Made by a program: the position numbers and the translations under genes
Shown here: one piece after another, positions 46,875 through 56,128 of the stretch
How the letters are laid out: every line of letters starts with the position of its first letter
Numbering within the stretch: the first letter of the stretch is position 1
Source: JAWKTV01 sp041398905
GTDB lineage: Bacteria > Planctomycetota > Planctomycetia > Planctomycetales > Planctomycetaceae
DNA: 64,000 nucleotides
Direction of reading: 5' to 3'
Assembly (NCBI GenBank): GCA_041398905.1
Contig: JAWKTV010000001.1
Location: 1 to 64,000 of the forward strand
The notes under the pieces: generated by a model
What the model saw: the letters and a program-made list of their open reading frames with translations, nothing else
What the model was told of the DNA's origin: nothing
Databases searched by the model: none

Positions 46875-49117
46875 GTGGTGGCCGAAACGGACGCGAGGCC
46901 GAAAACACCTCTGGACGCCGCACGGGACTACGTGCGTCGCGGCTGGAGCGTTGTGCCCGTGCCGTTCAAACGGAAGCGACCCGTCCTCAAGGGATGGGAA
47001 CAACTGCGACTGACGGACGCCGAACTGCCCGGCTACTTCGATCAACCGGCGAACATCGGCCTGATCTTGGGCGAACCCTCAGGCTGGCTGGTCGATGTCG
47101 ACCTCGATTGCGTCGAGGCGCGGGCGATCGCGGCGAACCATCTGCCGCCAACGCCAGCAAAAACGGGACGTCACGGCGCTCCCGATTCGCACTGGTGGTA
47201 TTACGCGACCGGCGCGGAGACTGTTCAGCATCGCGATCCCGTCACGAAGCAGATGATCGTTGAACTGCGTTCGACGGGTGGACAGACGGTTATCGGACCG
47301 AGCCTGCATCCGACGGGGCAGCCATACGATGTGCTCGCTGGCGAACCGGCCCGCGTTCCGGCAGCGATGCTGACAGAATGCGTCGCAGCGCTGGCGAGAC
47401 GGGTCATTGAGCTGCGGCACGGTGAACAACCAGCCGCACCAGTTCGCAATCCGCACGCACAAACGGTTGATCGACATCCTGTCGACTCGCCAACCGACGT
47501 CGAACGCCGTGCGCTGGCGTACCTCGACAAGCTGCCGCCGGCCATCAGTGGCAACGGTGGACACGCAGCAACGTACACGGCCGCGACCGTCCTGGTCCAC
47601 GGGTTCGAGATCGATCCCGATCGGGCGTTGTCCCTGCTGCTCGATCATTACAACCCTCGGTGCGAGCCACCGTGGTCCGCAAAGGAGCTCCGCCACAAGG
47701 TCACGAGCGCCGCGACCAAGCCCCACAATCAGCCGCGAGGCTGGCTGCGACAACAGGATCGCGATGCACTGCCTGACGTCGGCGTCGACATCTCGGCGCT
47801 CGTTGGACAGGCGGCAGAGACCACGCCTCCGCCGGTCATTGTTCCGGTCGACGCCGAATCATTGACCGAGCCGCCAAGTGATCCCGGTCCGCTCCCTGAC
47901 GAACTGCTGCGAATTCCAGGTTTCGTGTCCGAGGTGATGGACCTGTCGCTGGGCGCGGCCCCATACCCGAATGTGCCCCTGGCGTTCTGCGGCGCAGTCG
48001 CGCTGCAGGCGTTCCTCGGTGGACGCAAGGTTCGCGACCCGGCTGACAATCGCACGAATCTGTATCTCATCGGGCTGGCGTATGCCTCCTCCGGTAAGGA
48101 CTTTCCACGCAAGGTCAACGCCGCCACACTCCATGCCGTTGGGCTGACCGAGGGACTTGGCGAGAGCTTTGCCTCGGGCGAAGGTCTGCAGGACAGCCTG
48201 CACGGCACGCCCTGCATGCTGTTTCAGACCGATGAAATCGACGGGCTGCTGCAGTCGATCAACAAGGCGAAGGACGCCCGGTACGAGAACATTCTCGGCA
48301 CGCTGCTGAAGATGTATTCGTCGTCCAACAGCTTTTATCCGATGCGGCGCAAGGCCGGACAACAGGTGGCTGGGACGATTGAGCAACCCTGCCTGGTCAT
48401 CTACGGCACGGCAATTCCCACCGAGTATTACTCGGCGCTGTCCGAACGCATGTTGACGAACGGCTTCTTCGCCCGTTCGATCATCGTCGATGCCGCGTGC
48501 CGTGGCACAGGACAGGAGCCAGGCGATTTCCATCCCACGCCGCGGATTCAGGAGACGGGCAGTACTGGGCGAACTTCAATCCCGGCAAGGGGAACCTGGA
48601 GAAGTTCTATCCGACGCCGAAAATCGTCCCGTACACCGACGAGGCGAAGCCGCTGCTGATTGACGCCCGCAAGGTGTGCGAAGCCGAGTACAAGCTGGCG
48701 GAATCACGCGGCGATCCGGTCGGGACGACGGTCTGGGGCCGGACGAGCGAGCACATCCGCAAGCTGCGCTGATCTACGCGATCAGCGTCAACCATCGTGA
48801 GCCATCCATCGACGCCAGTGCGGCATGCTGGGCGACCGAGTTCATGATGCGTCAGACGCGGCGGATGCTGTTCATGGCGGCAGGACACGTCGCCGCCAAT
48901 CCGTTCCACGCCGAATGCCTCAAGGCGAAGCAGAAGCTTCGCGACGCACCCGACAAGACCCTGGCTCACAGCGTGCTGCTGAAGCGGATGAAGATGGATG
49001 CCCTGTCCTTCCAGCCGCATGATGGAGACGCTGATCGATCAGGGAGATGTGCTCCCGATCAACAAGCCCACTGCCGGTCGTCCGTTCCGCGGCTACCAGC
49101 TGATCGATGCCGCTTGA
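46875..49117 (+). CDS. Bifunctional primase-polymerase with DUF3987-like C-terminus
   Basis: About 745 residues from GTG 46875. The Prim-Pol domain (AARDYVRRGWSVVPVPFKRK; LILGEPSGWLVDVDLDCVEA; HWWYYATGAETVQH) has the DxD metal-binding pair. A domain like DUF3987 helicase/primase C-terminal parts follows (LRIPGFVSEVMDLSLGAAPY; ASSGKDFPRKVNAATLHAVG). Frame changes occur near 48535, 48770 and 49015. It is the replication initiator/primase of the phage-like module and ends it. Confidence 0.85.
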
Positions 49118-49260
49118 GGGGGAAACAGGACCGTGCTGGTGAACGAAGTCGCGAGCCGCCGGGTGAAAGCGGGGAAGGAAGGAGAACGAAGGGTGAAGGA
49201 AGTTTTGAAGGAAAAGACTGGAAATATACATGTTTTTCTTCTTCTTTCTCTCTTTCTGCA
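49118..49260. other. Left flank of the insertion sequence
   Basis: Pyrimidine-rich DNA between the primase stop and the IS. If the IS is removed, this strand reads open from a GTG at ~49192 through TGCA into the histidine-kinase frame, so it may once have been the 5' end of that gene. It ends with the target duplication TGCA at 49257-49260. Confidence 0.45.
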
Positions 49261-50723
49261 CTTTCTGAAAAACGCCTAGCGTTAGACAGTGATGCGGAGC
49301 AGGCGTGTTAGTAGGGTGCGGAATTTCCGGGTGAGCGGGCGCGGGAGCCGAGCCGTCGAGAATTCTTGCGTCAGGCAGGCCGCCTGCAGGGCTTTGCGGC
49401 GGTCGGCGTGGCTCGGACGTCGGTCGGCGCGGTCCCAGGGCGAGTCCTCCCGATGCACCAGTTCCGCCGCCGGGCGGTCCCAGGCCCACAGTTCCACCAG
49501 CGTGTAGAGCCACAAGTTGACGTGCCAGGCGGCGATGTTCGCCCACAGGTTCCGCACCTGCTGCTGGCCGCTGCCCCAGACCTCCTTCACGTCGTGGAAC
49601 ACCTGCTCGATCGCCGCGCGGTCGGCGAAGCACTCGATGATCTCCCGCGCCGGCGCGTCCACGTCCGAGCAGTAGAAGAACTGCGGCCCCGTCGGCTCCG
49701 CGACGATCACCACCCGGATCGTTCCGCCGAACGGGGGGTACGTCGCCAGGAACGTCTTGGTCTGCTTCACCACCTCCGCGCCGTACACCGAGACGGTCGT
49801 CGGCTCCCAACCGTGACGATGGGCGGCGCGCTTCGCCAGGGAGAGGCGATTCAGACCGTACGTCCGTGGGCGGCCGCGGCGTTTGGTCTTCTGCACCGGC
49901 GGCAGGTCGTGGAGCGCCGCATCCTTGCGGAGCCGGCCGACGAGCGTCACGCCCGCCTTGAGCAGCGGACGCGCGAACGGCCGCTTGGCGTAGGCGCCGT
50001 CGGCCACGCACCACACCGCTTTGCCGTGGGCCTGCAGGGTTGTGGCCGCCCGGAGGACCAGGTCGGCCGCTTGTTCGAGCTTGGTCTGGAACATCCAGCG
50101 GCAACACTTCGGGAGCTTGGGCACGTCCTGCGCGCGGACGTACAGCCAAGAGTAGATCGGCAGGCCGATGGTCCCCCACAGCCGATGCCGCACCACCACC
50201 GCCAGCGTCACCCACACGTGTCCGTAGCAGAACGCCTTGCCGGTCGGCCCCGGCGTGGGGTCGTGGTGGATGCCCGCCCCCTGCACTTTGGGTCCGTAGC
50301 GTTTGGTGGGGGAGTCGTCGATCGCCAGCAGCACCCGCTCGTGGTCCTTCAGCACCTTCAGCAGCACGAGCACCAGCAGCCGCCCGCCGATGTCCCGCCA
50401 CCGCCGGCCGAGGCTCTGCAGGAAGTAGTAGCAGTTCTGAAAGTCCGGGCTGAGACCCGCCGCGCGAATCCACGCCGCGACGACCCGCCGCCCACCCGCG
50501 AACAGCACGCCCCAGAGGAGCGCCGCCAGCCGCCCCCGCAGCCGCCCGTGCAGCGCGCGGCGAGCCAGTCGATCGAGTGGTTCCAACCTGCGGAGCGTGG
50601 TAGGATGCCATCCGTGGCTCTCCGGGGCGGTGCTGACGTCGTAGAAACATCAGTCTGCCTTGAGAGCCACATTCTTGTGGAGCCCAATCGCCGGCAACGG
50701 AACGCCAGGCGTTTTTCAGAAAG
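49261..50723 (-). mobile_element. Complete IS701-like insertion sequence
   Basis: A 1463-bp element. The left end CTTTCTGAAAAACGCCTAGC (49261) and the right end (50701-50723) form 23-bp inverted repeats with one mismatch. It is flanked on both sides by the 4-bp duplication TGCA (49257-49260 and 50724-50727). It contains a single DDE transposase on the minus strand. Intact ends and duplication indicate a recent insertion. Confidence 0.93.
49282..50586 (-). CDS. IS701-like DDE transposase
   Basis: A 434-residue transposase from a TTG start; an ATG at ~50605 in a neighbouring frame may be the true start with one missing base. Key parts are VLLAIDDSPTKRYGPKVQG (first Asp), AVWCVADGAYAKRPFARP (second Asp), and EQVFHDVKEVWGSGQQQVRN (Glu). 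These give the DDE triad of the IS701 group. It fills the element from end to end. Confidence 0.9.
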   Translation of the reverse strand: MEPLDRLARRALHGRLRGRLAALLWGVLFAGGRRVVAAWIRAAGLSPDFQNCYYFLQSLGRRWRDIGGRLLVLVLLKVLKDHERVLLAIDDSPTKRYGPKVQGAGIHHDPTPGPTGKAFCYGHVWVTLAVVVRHRLWGTIGLPIYSWLYVRAQDVPKLPKCCRWMFQTKLEQAADLVLRAATTLQAHGKAVWCVADGAYAKRPFARPLLKAGVTLVGRLRKDAALHDLPPVQKTKRRGRPRTYGLNRLSLAKRAAHRHGWEPTTVSVYGAEVVKQTKTFLATYPPFGGTIRVVIVAEPTGPQFFYCSDVDAPAREIIECFADRAAIEQVFHDVKEVWGSGQQQVRNLWANIAAWHVNLWLYTLVELWAWDRPAAELVHREDSPWDRADRRPSHADRRKALQAACLTQEFSTARLPRPLTRKFRTLLTRLLRITV

Positions 50724-50770
50724 TGCAGCCGCAACAAGAAGTCAGAGAACTCGCGGCGGAATACGATTCG

Positions 50771-51544
50771 ATGGAACGGCTGTACGGTTCGCTCCCCACG
50801 CGCAAGGCACGACGGATTGTTGAGAAGCACTTCGACATGCTCGTGGGCGGCACTGTCCACAACATGCGGGGGCTGTTGACGCCGATCAAGCACAACGCGG
50901 AAGAGCTGAGCGCACTGGCGAAGTCAGGGTCGATCGACAAGCGGAAGCTGGGGCAACATGCCAGTTCGATCGTGACCAGGTTGGCTGACCTGGAACAGTT
51001 TCTCGACGACATGCGGGCCTATGCCCAACCGCTTCCGACCCAGCGCCGACGAGAACGACTGATCGATCTCGTGCGGGAAGCATCCGACGCTGCTCGTGCC
51101 TATTTCGAGGCCACCGGCTACGACCCGGCCGCCATTGAACTGCGATTCAATGTTCCGACGTCGCTGTCGGTCGAAGTGGCCCGGCACCAGGTACTTTCGG
51201 TGTTCACGAACCTGCTGCGGAATGCGTTCGAGGCGTTTCGTCCGATGCGGGATGAAATCGGTCCCTTCTGGATTTCCGTTTCCGCAACGCTGGACATCGA
51301 CCGCGTTCACATTTTGATCGAAGACAACGGGGTGGGATTCGGTGAGGACGATCTCCGTCAGATCCGGGAGTTCATCCCCGGCCACAAGACCATGAAACAT
51401 GACGGGACGGGATTCGGACTCCCGACCGCCAGGAGGTACATCGAGGGACACGGCGGCTCGCTCGATATTGACAGTCAGATTCAGGCCGGGACGAAAGTGA
51501 GGATCGTCCTGCCGATTGAAAGCACGGGAGAACCGCCAGAATGA
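50771..51544 (+). CDS. Histidine kinase, 5' region displaced by the IS
   Basis: About 257 residues from the first good internal ATG. A phosphoacceptor-like box (GGTVHNMRGLLTPIKHNAEE) is followed by HATPase motifs: N box VFTNLLRNAFEAFRP, G1 HILIEDNGVGFGEDDL and G2 HDGTGFGLPTARRYIEGHGG. No sensor domain is visible; the frame runs back into the IS at 50724. Its stop overlaps the response regulator ATG (ATGA). Confidence 0.82.
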   Translation: MERLYGSLPTRKARRIVEKHFDMLVGGTVHNMRGLLTPIKHNAEELSALAKSGSIDKRKLGQHASSIVTRLADLEQFLDDMRAYAQPLPTQRRRERLIDLVREASDAARAYFEATGYDPAAIELRFNVPTSLSVEVARHQVLSVFTNLLRNAFEAFRPMRDEIGPFWISVSATLDIDRVHILIEDNGVGFGEDDLRQIREFIPGHKTMKHDGTGFGLPTARRYIEGHGGSLDIDSQIQAGTKVRIVLPIESTGEPPE

Positions 51545-52671
51545 CTCTGCGCGCACTGATCGTTGATGACGATCCCAATATCGTAGAAGTGGTTTCCGAC
51601 ATCGTGACATCGCTCGGTCACGAACACGATTCGGCCTGCTGTCAGGATGAGGTCCGCCAGCGGTTGGCGACAGCCAACTATGACTACTTCGTGCTGGATT
51701 TGGAGATTCCGGTCCGCGCGGAACGTAGCCTCGCCCGGTTGCAGAATGGACTCAATCTCCTGAGCGAGCTGGTCTCGCTCGGACTGGGACCGGTCATCGT
51801 GGTGACCGGCTATGGCAACAATGGTCCGGACCAGGGGGTCGAATGCGTGAAACTCGGCGCTGCGGATTACGTCGCCAAACCGTTCAAGCGGGAAGGGAAG
51901 ACGCTGGACGGAGCGATCACGGACGCGCTCCGCAGGGCCGGGAGACTTTCATCTTCTGGTGCAGCAAAGCGAAAGACCACCGTGCCGCCCCGGCCATTCG
52001 AAGGGGGCGAACTGCAGTTGCTCAAAAAACGCGTGGTCGTGTGCGGCGTCGATGTGCCGATCACTCCGTTGATGAATCGCATCCTGACCGTCCTCTGCGA
52101 GAAGCGAGGGAACGGTCGCTACGCCGCATATTGCGGCGATGAACTGGCTGATCATCCCGACGTCCTCTGCCGTCGCGGCCAGAACGGTATCTCGGAGGCG
52201 ATCCACGCTCTTCGAAAACGGATCGTTCAGAAGGCTCGGAAGGATGCCAACATCGAAATCGGAGATCAGGACATCGTCCGCAGCAAGGGCGAGGGCTACC
52301 GGATCAACGAACGTGTGACGTTTGTCGTCGGAGCGCGTCGATTGGTGGCCGCTGGGAATGTCCCCGATCAGGAAATCGATGTCCCTGATGTCCCTAATCA
52401 TGTCCCCGTAAACGGTCAAAATGTCCCTGATCGTGTCCCCGTAAAACGGAGAAATGTCCCCAATGACCCTGATGATGTCCCCGATCTGAATGCCCGGCAA
52501 CAGTGGGTCATGACTCAGATTGAAAAGGGAACGGAAGTCCGGGCCAGTATCGTGGTTGAGCAGTTTGGCTGCTCACAGAAGACCGCCAAACGGGATCTTG
52601 CCGATCTGAGGGACAAACGCCTACTCCGGTTCGTCGGTGCGCCACGAACGGGTCATTACCGCCTCGTATAA
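51541..52671 (+). CDS. Response regulator with two DNA-binding domains and a VPD-repeat linker
   Basis: A 376-residue regulator. The receiver domain has LIVDDDPN, the phosphoacceptor Asp53 in FVLDLEIP, VVTGYG and AKPFKREGK. A winged-helix-like domain follows (~150-270; ITPLMNRILTVLCEKRGNGR, HALRKRIVQKARKDANIEIG). Then comes a repetitive linker of VPD/VPN units (NVPDRVPV, NVPNDPDDVPD) and a C-terminal DeoR-like helix-turn-helix (ASIVVEQFGCSQKTAKRDLA). It is coupled to the kinase gene; targets unknown. Confidence 0.85.
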   Translation: MTLRALIVDDDPNIVEVVSDIVTSLGHEHDSACCQDEVRQRLATANYDYFVLDLEIPVRAERSLARLQNGLNLLSELVSLGLGPVIVVTGYGNNGPDQGVECVKLGAADYVAKPFKREGKTLDGAITDALRRAGRLSSSGAAKRKTTVPPRPFEGGELQLLKKRVVVCGVDVPITPLMNRILTVLCEKRGNGRYAAYCGDELADHPDVLCRRGQNGISEAIHALRKRIVQKARKDANIEIGDQDIVRSKGEGYRINERVTFVVGARRLVAAGNVPDQEIDVPDVPNHVPVNGQNVPDRVPVKRRNVPNDPDDVPDLNARQQWVMTQIEKGTEVRASIVVEQFGCSQKTAKRDLADLRDKRLLRFVGAPRTGHYRLV

Positions 52672-52677
52672 CGCGAC

Positions 52678-53719
52678 TTACGCCACCTCGTCCGCGATCG
52701 CGGCCAGTTCCGACAGATACCACGGCCGCGGGCTGAAGAACGACGTCGCGTACGTGTCCCGCACCGTTGTCCATGGTTCAAAGCTGCGGCAGTCATCCTG
52801 ACTACTTGTAACAAAGGGCCGTTTGGCGAGTTCGTCAAACGGCTTTCTCTTTTCCACGACGAGAGTTACGTCGCCGAGCATGCGGTTCAAAGATACCGAT
52901 TCCAGGATCTCGCGTTTCTGGTCCATCTTTGAACCTCGCCAAATCTGGGCGGCGTTTTGGGCGAACTCGAAGACGCCAAGGGCGTTTCGGACGTCCTCCG
53001 GGCCGAGGTCGCCACACGTGGCCAACGTCGCGGCCACGGTGGCGGATTCGTCGCGGAGTTGGGTCTGTCTGGCGGCCAGCGTAGCCTCGTCGATCGTCCC
53101 AGCGAGGTAGGCGTTCAGAAGCCGTTCCTGCATCGCTTCGATCTCGGCCAGCCGCTTCTTCTGGGCGATCCGCTGTTCCCGCTGGACGTCTCCGATGTCC
53201 TTGAACGTCACCTGCATCGCAGTGCGGAACCACTCGGCCAGTGCGTCGTCGGGAATTCGGATCGTCTCCAGATCCGCGTGGATTGCGTCCTCCAGGTCAT
53301 CAGCACGCCAGCGCACGCTGGGATGATCTGCGTCCGGATAGTTGTTCGCGCAGCGGTAGTAATCGTGAACGCGAACACGGCCTCCCTTCAACTTCCGTTT
53401 GATCCGTTCCCCGGTGATCATCGCTCCGCAATGCTGGCAGGAGAACAATCCACCAGAAAGCGGCATGTTGACCTGCTTCGTCGTGCGACGGACCTTGCCA
53501 TCGAGAATCTCCTGGCACATCGTAAACGTCCGCTGGTCGACCAATGGTCGATGCTTGCCGGTGTAGTACCGCTCGCCCCAGCGGATGTCGCCGACGTAGA
53601 TGCGGTTCGGCAGGATGCGTGAGAGCGCCGTGCGATGGAACTTCGGATTGCTCGGCTGGTAGGTGTAGCGTTCCCCGGCGAGCTGGTCGGCCAGCGATTC
53701 GAATGTATGCCGACCACTG
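52678..53719 (-). pseudogene. Truncated large serine recombinase
   Basis: The C-terminal ~345 codons of a recombinase like the one at 37483: HTFESLADQLAGERYTYQPS, then the zinc ribbon FSCQHCGAMITG and the coiled coil. The catalytic domain is missing because the gene is cut at 53719, exactly where the ISAs1-like end begins. It is a remnant and cannot recombine. The last ~40 residues differ completely from the intact copy after FVTSS. Confidence 0.9.
52800..53719 (-). repeat. Direct repeat copy B (recombinase 3' part)
   Basis: Partner of 37584-38503, the same 920 bases long and in the same orientation. Homologous recombination between the copies would release a circle of about 15.2 kb carrying the phage-like module, the IS and the two-component system. 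Confidence 0.85.
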
Positions 53720-54300
53720 CAGGGCCAGCGCGCACTCTGCGTAGTTTTGGCAAACGGGGCTGCCTTTCGCCCGCGTGGCGTGTGAGGTAGACACGTGCCT
53801 TTGTGAGGGAACTCTCGACAGGCGCAGAGGTGCAGGGATGGTCAAGGCGAAGAGGCAGGCGCGGGAGGTGGTGGCCGGCGTCGAGGAGGTGGCCAGCGAC
53901 TTCTTGGAGCTCGAAGCTCCGCGGTCGGAGGTCAACCGCAGGCATCCGCTGGTCAGCGTGGTCACCATCTCCGTGATGGCGGTGCTGCGGGCCACGGACG
54001 AGGGGAAGTCGGACGTGAGTCGGCCGGTGTTCCCGATCGACGGCAAGTCGGCGCGTCGGACTCACGACCGCCATTGGGGACTGGGGGCACTGCACAGCGT
54101 GAGCCTGTGGGCAGCGGACTACGGGCTGTCGCTGGGGCAGGTCGCGTGTGCCGAGAAGTCCAATGAATTCACGGCGATTGCCGAACAGATCATCGCGGGC
54201 GGCGCCGACTACGTGCTGGCGCTCAAAGGCAATCAGGAGTCGTTGCATGACGGGGTGATCAAGTACCTCGATCAGCAGATCGAGGCAGACTTCTCGAATC
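53720..54300 (+). mobile_element. ISAs1-like remnant, right end lost
   Basis: The left terminal repeat starts CAGGGCCAGCGCGCACTCTG at 53720, an ISAs1-type end. The matching right end is absent; instead a membrane-protein fragment begins at about 54301. The transposase inside carries two deletions, so the element is dead. Confidence 0.75.
53838..54300 (+). pseudogene. ISAs1-family transposase with internal deletions
   Basis: Starts MVKAKRQAREVVAGVEEVAS. Family landmarks HPLVSVVTISVMAVL, FPIDGKSARRTHDRHWGLGA, LSLGQVACAEKSNE and ADYVLALKGNQESLH are present and in order. The stretch between MAVL and FPIDGK (normally ~60 residues) and that between EKSNE and AIAEQI (which holds the ITAIP-IDAMG segment with a catalytic Asp) are missing, as is the C-terminus. 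It cannot be active. Confidence 0.85.
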
Positions 54301-54384
54301 ACGCCGATCGTCACCGTCGTGATGGCGGTCCTGTTGCTGGGGGGGGCGTTGCTGTTGTGGCGAAGGGGTCGTTTCGGCAACTGA
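54301..54384 (+). pseudogene. C-terminal stub of a membrane protein
   Basis: A 27-codon tail (TPIVTVVMAVLLLGGALLLW, then RRGRFGN) ending TGA. It is a clean transmembrane anchor with a basic end, with no upstream gene body because the ISAs1 remnant abuts it. It marks the right junction of the mobile DNA with resident chromosome. Confidence 0.65.
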
Positions 54385-54482
54385 AGGTGAGCGGCGGCCG
54401 AGGTGCCGGTTGATCGCGGCGATGTGCCGCGTCACCCGGGCGGGTGGTGTCCGTGTTGGTCCTGGCTGCGGTTCGCGCGAAC

Positions 54483-54935
54483 TTACGAGCGGAGCCGGTC
54501 GGCTTCCGCATTGAGGGCCATCTGCTTTTGCTGAATGCGGGACAGCGTGATCTGCGAGTGCGATCGCGTGGCGATGATGTCAACGATCGCCAGCAGCAGC
54601 ACCCAGCAGGTCAGCGCGAGCACCAGTAACCAGAACACCGCGGCCATGGCCTGACTGACGCGCTCGGGGCGGAGCAGTTGATCGCCCGCAGGCAACAGCA
54701 GGCCGATGAGAGCGATCAAGGACGACGCCTGCATTCGTCGCCAGAACTGCCGCCGGTAATGGCGGCGTTCGGTGTCACCAAGCGTGTGGTCCGCCGCGGG
54801 AGCGCGCCACGCGGCGAGATGCATCCGCAGGAACCACCCTCCGAGCAGCACCAGCAGCGCCCCCACGACGATAGCGGGCAGCCAGTCGTTGCGCTCGGCG
54901 GCGAGCAAGCTGGTGGCGACGAGGGAGCAGGGCAC
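54483..54935 (-). CDS. Small membrane protein
   Basis: A 150-residue protein. Hydrophobic stretches DWLPAIVVGALLVLLGGWFL, SSLIALIGLLLPAGDQLL and VFWLLVLALTCWVLLLAIVD give three likely membrane spans. The C-terminus is a charged helix (IQQKQMALNAEADRLRS). It is followed on the same strand by the ABM protein 1 nt upstream of its start. Function unknown. Confidence 0.7.
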   Translation of the reverse strand: MPCSLVATSLLAAERNDWLPAIVVGALLVLLGGWFLRMHLAAWRAPAADHTLGDTERRHYRRQFWRRMQASSLIALIGLLLPAGDQLLRPERVSQAMAAVFWLLVLALTCWVLLLAIVDIIATRSHSQITLSRIQQKQMALNAEADRLRS

Positions 54936-54936
54936 G

Positions 54937-55245
54937 TCAGGCAGGTTCCAGGATTCTGAGGTCGACCCACTTCACCAGATCGCGAACACGCTCCCGGTAG
55001 GTCACCATGTGTGGAGCGCGGAGGTGATCCGAGAGCGCCTCGGAACTTTCCCATTTCTCGATGATGGTCACTACGTCCGGTCGGGGTTCGGCCTGGACGG
55101 GAATCCGACTCTCAAAATCAACTGCGGGGCCGTACTCGATGCAGCCAGCCTCGGCCCGCACATCTTCAACGATCTTGCGGAACTCCGCGAGAAAGGCCGC
55201 GCGTTGTCCTGGGTTGATCTGGACGGTGGCGATCACATGGATCAT
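54937..55245 (-). CDS. ABM-family (YgiN-like) monooxygenase
   Basis: A 102-residue protein with the antibiotic biosynthesis monooxygenase fold: MIHVIATVQINPGQRAAFLA, EAGCIEYGPAVDFESRIPVQ and TIIEKWESSEALSDHLRAPH. Members are small heme- or quinone-related oxygenases or stress proteins; the substrate is not predictable. Intact. It pairs with the membrane protein gene downstream. Confidence 0.88.
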   Translation of the reverse strand: MIHVIATVQINPGQRAAFLAEFRKIVEDVRAEAGCIEYGPAVDFESRIPVQAEPRPDVVTIIEKWESSEALSDHLRAPHMVTYRERVRDLVKWVDLRILEPA

Positions 55246-55337
55246 GGACGGAGTCGTCTGAAGAAGGAATCGATGGACCGACGACTCCCTCCCGGTCCCG
55301 TAAACAGCGATGAGCCCGACAATCGAGGCGGCGCGAC

Positions 55338-55961
55338 TTACCGTTTGGCGGCACCCTGTTGCCGAATCAGGTCCAACGGTGACTTGCCAGCCGATTCAGC
55401 GGCGGGTGCGGGCTGAGCGGCCGGAGCGGACTTCGCCTCGGCTTCCCCCTGTGGTTTGGCGGCGGCCTGCTGGCGAATCTGGTCGAGCGGCGAACCCGAC
55501 TTGGCCGGTGCCGCAGGTGCCGACTCGGCGGATGATCCCGCACCACCGGCTCCCTGTTTGCGGATGAGGTCGAGCGGCGACGGTTTGGCTCCGCCCTCAT
55601 TGCCGGCCGGGGGAGTTGGGCTGCCTGCGGCACCTTGCTTGCGGATGAGGTCCAACGGACTGCCGCCCGCTGGTTTGGCGGGCGTCGCAGCCGGAGCGGC
55701 CTTCGCCGCTGGCTGCTCATGGCCGGCCGGTGCCGATTTCTTGACCGGCTCCGCGACCTGCTTGAGATAGGTCGTATCGATGTCGTACCAGCCGATGTCG
55801 GCCGGTCCATCGAACTGCACCAGCGCGCGGCCGCTCATGTTCACCGTCTTCACGGTACCCGTCAGGCCGACAAACCGGCGCAACTCGGGCACGTCGCTCG
55901 CAACCACGACGTATTTGTCGGTCCACACCCGCTTCAGTTGCTCCGCCTGCGGTATCGTCAT
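55338..55961 (-). CDS. Protein with SPLDLIRKQGA repeats
   Basis: About 207 residues from the ATG at 55961. A folded N-terminal ~75 residues (ELRRFVGLTGTVKTVNMSGR; VQFDGPADIGWYDIDTTYLK) resembles an SH3-like barrel. A Pro/Ala-rich tail with four copies of SPLDLIRKQGA or close variants follows (SPLDQIRQQAA, SPLDLIRQQGA). The repeats look like short linear binding motifs on a flexible tail. Function unknown. Confidence 0.72.
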   Translation of the reverse strand: MTIPQAEQLKRVWTDKYVVVASDVPELRRFVGLTGTVKTVNMSGRALVQFDGPADIGWYDIDTTYLKQVAEPVKKSAPAGHEQPAAKAAPAATPAKPAGGSPLDLIRKQGAAGSPTPPAGNEGGAKPSPLDLIRKQGAGGAGSSAESAPAAPAKSGSPLDQIRQQAAAKPQGEAEAKSAPAAQPAPAAESAGKSPLDLIRQQGAAKR

Positions 55962-56077
55962 CGCTGTTCGCGCCTCTGGTCGCGTGCACTCGACAAGTTG
56001 AATCATCCAGACAGCCGGCGAGATTCTTGCTCGCCGATCGCTCCGCTGCGGGCGGGCGGGATTTCGTCCCGCTACAT

Positions 56078-56101
56078 CCCGCCGGAGTTGCCTCCGGCGG
56101 G
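56078..56101. terminator. Perfect GC-rich hairpin
   Basis: A 10-bp stem (CCCGCCGGAG / CTCCGGCGGG) with a TTGC loop, between two minus-strand genes. It could stop transcription from 56129-56473 or be a REP-like element. No T-tract is present, so factor-independent termination is uncertain. Confidence 0.5.
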
Positions 56102-56128
56102 CGATGCAAGTTCTTCGAAACAGGTGGG

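Noticed and set aside
48920..50893. 657-codon minus-strand ORF and 485-codon plus-strand ORF (49366-50823) over the IS
   Set aside because: Both are alternative frames of the IS701-like transposase; their translations are low-complexity Arg/Gly/Pro-rich.
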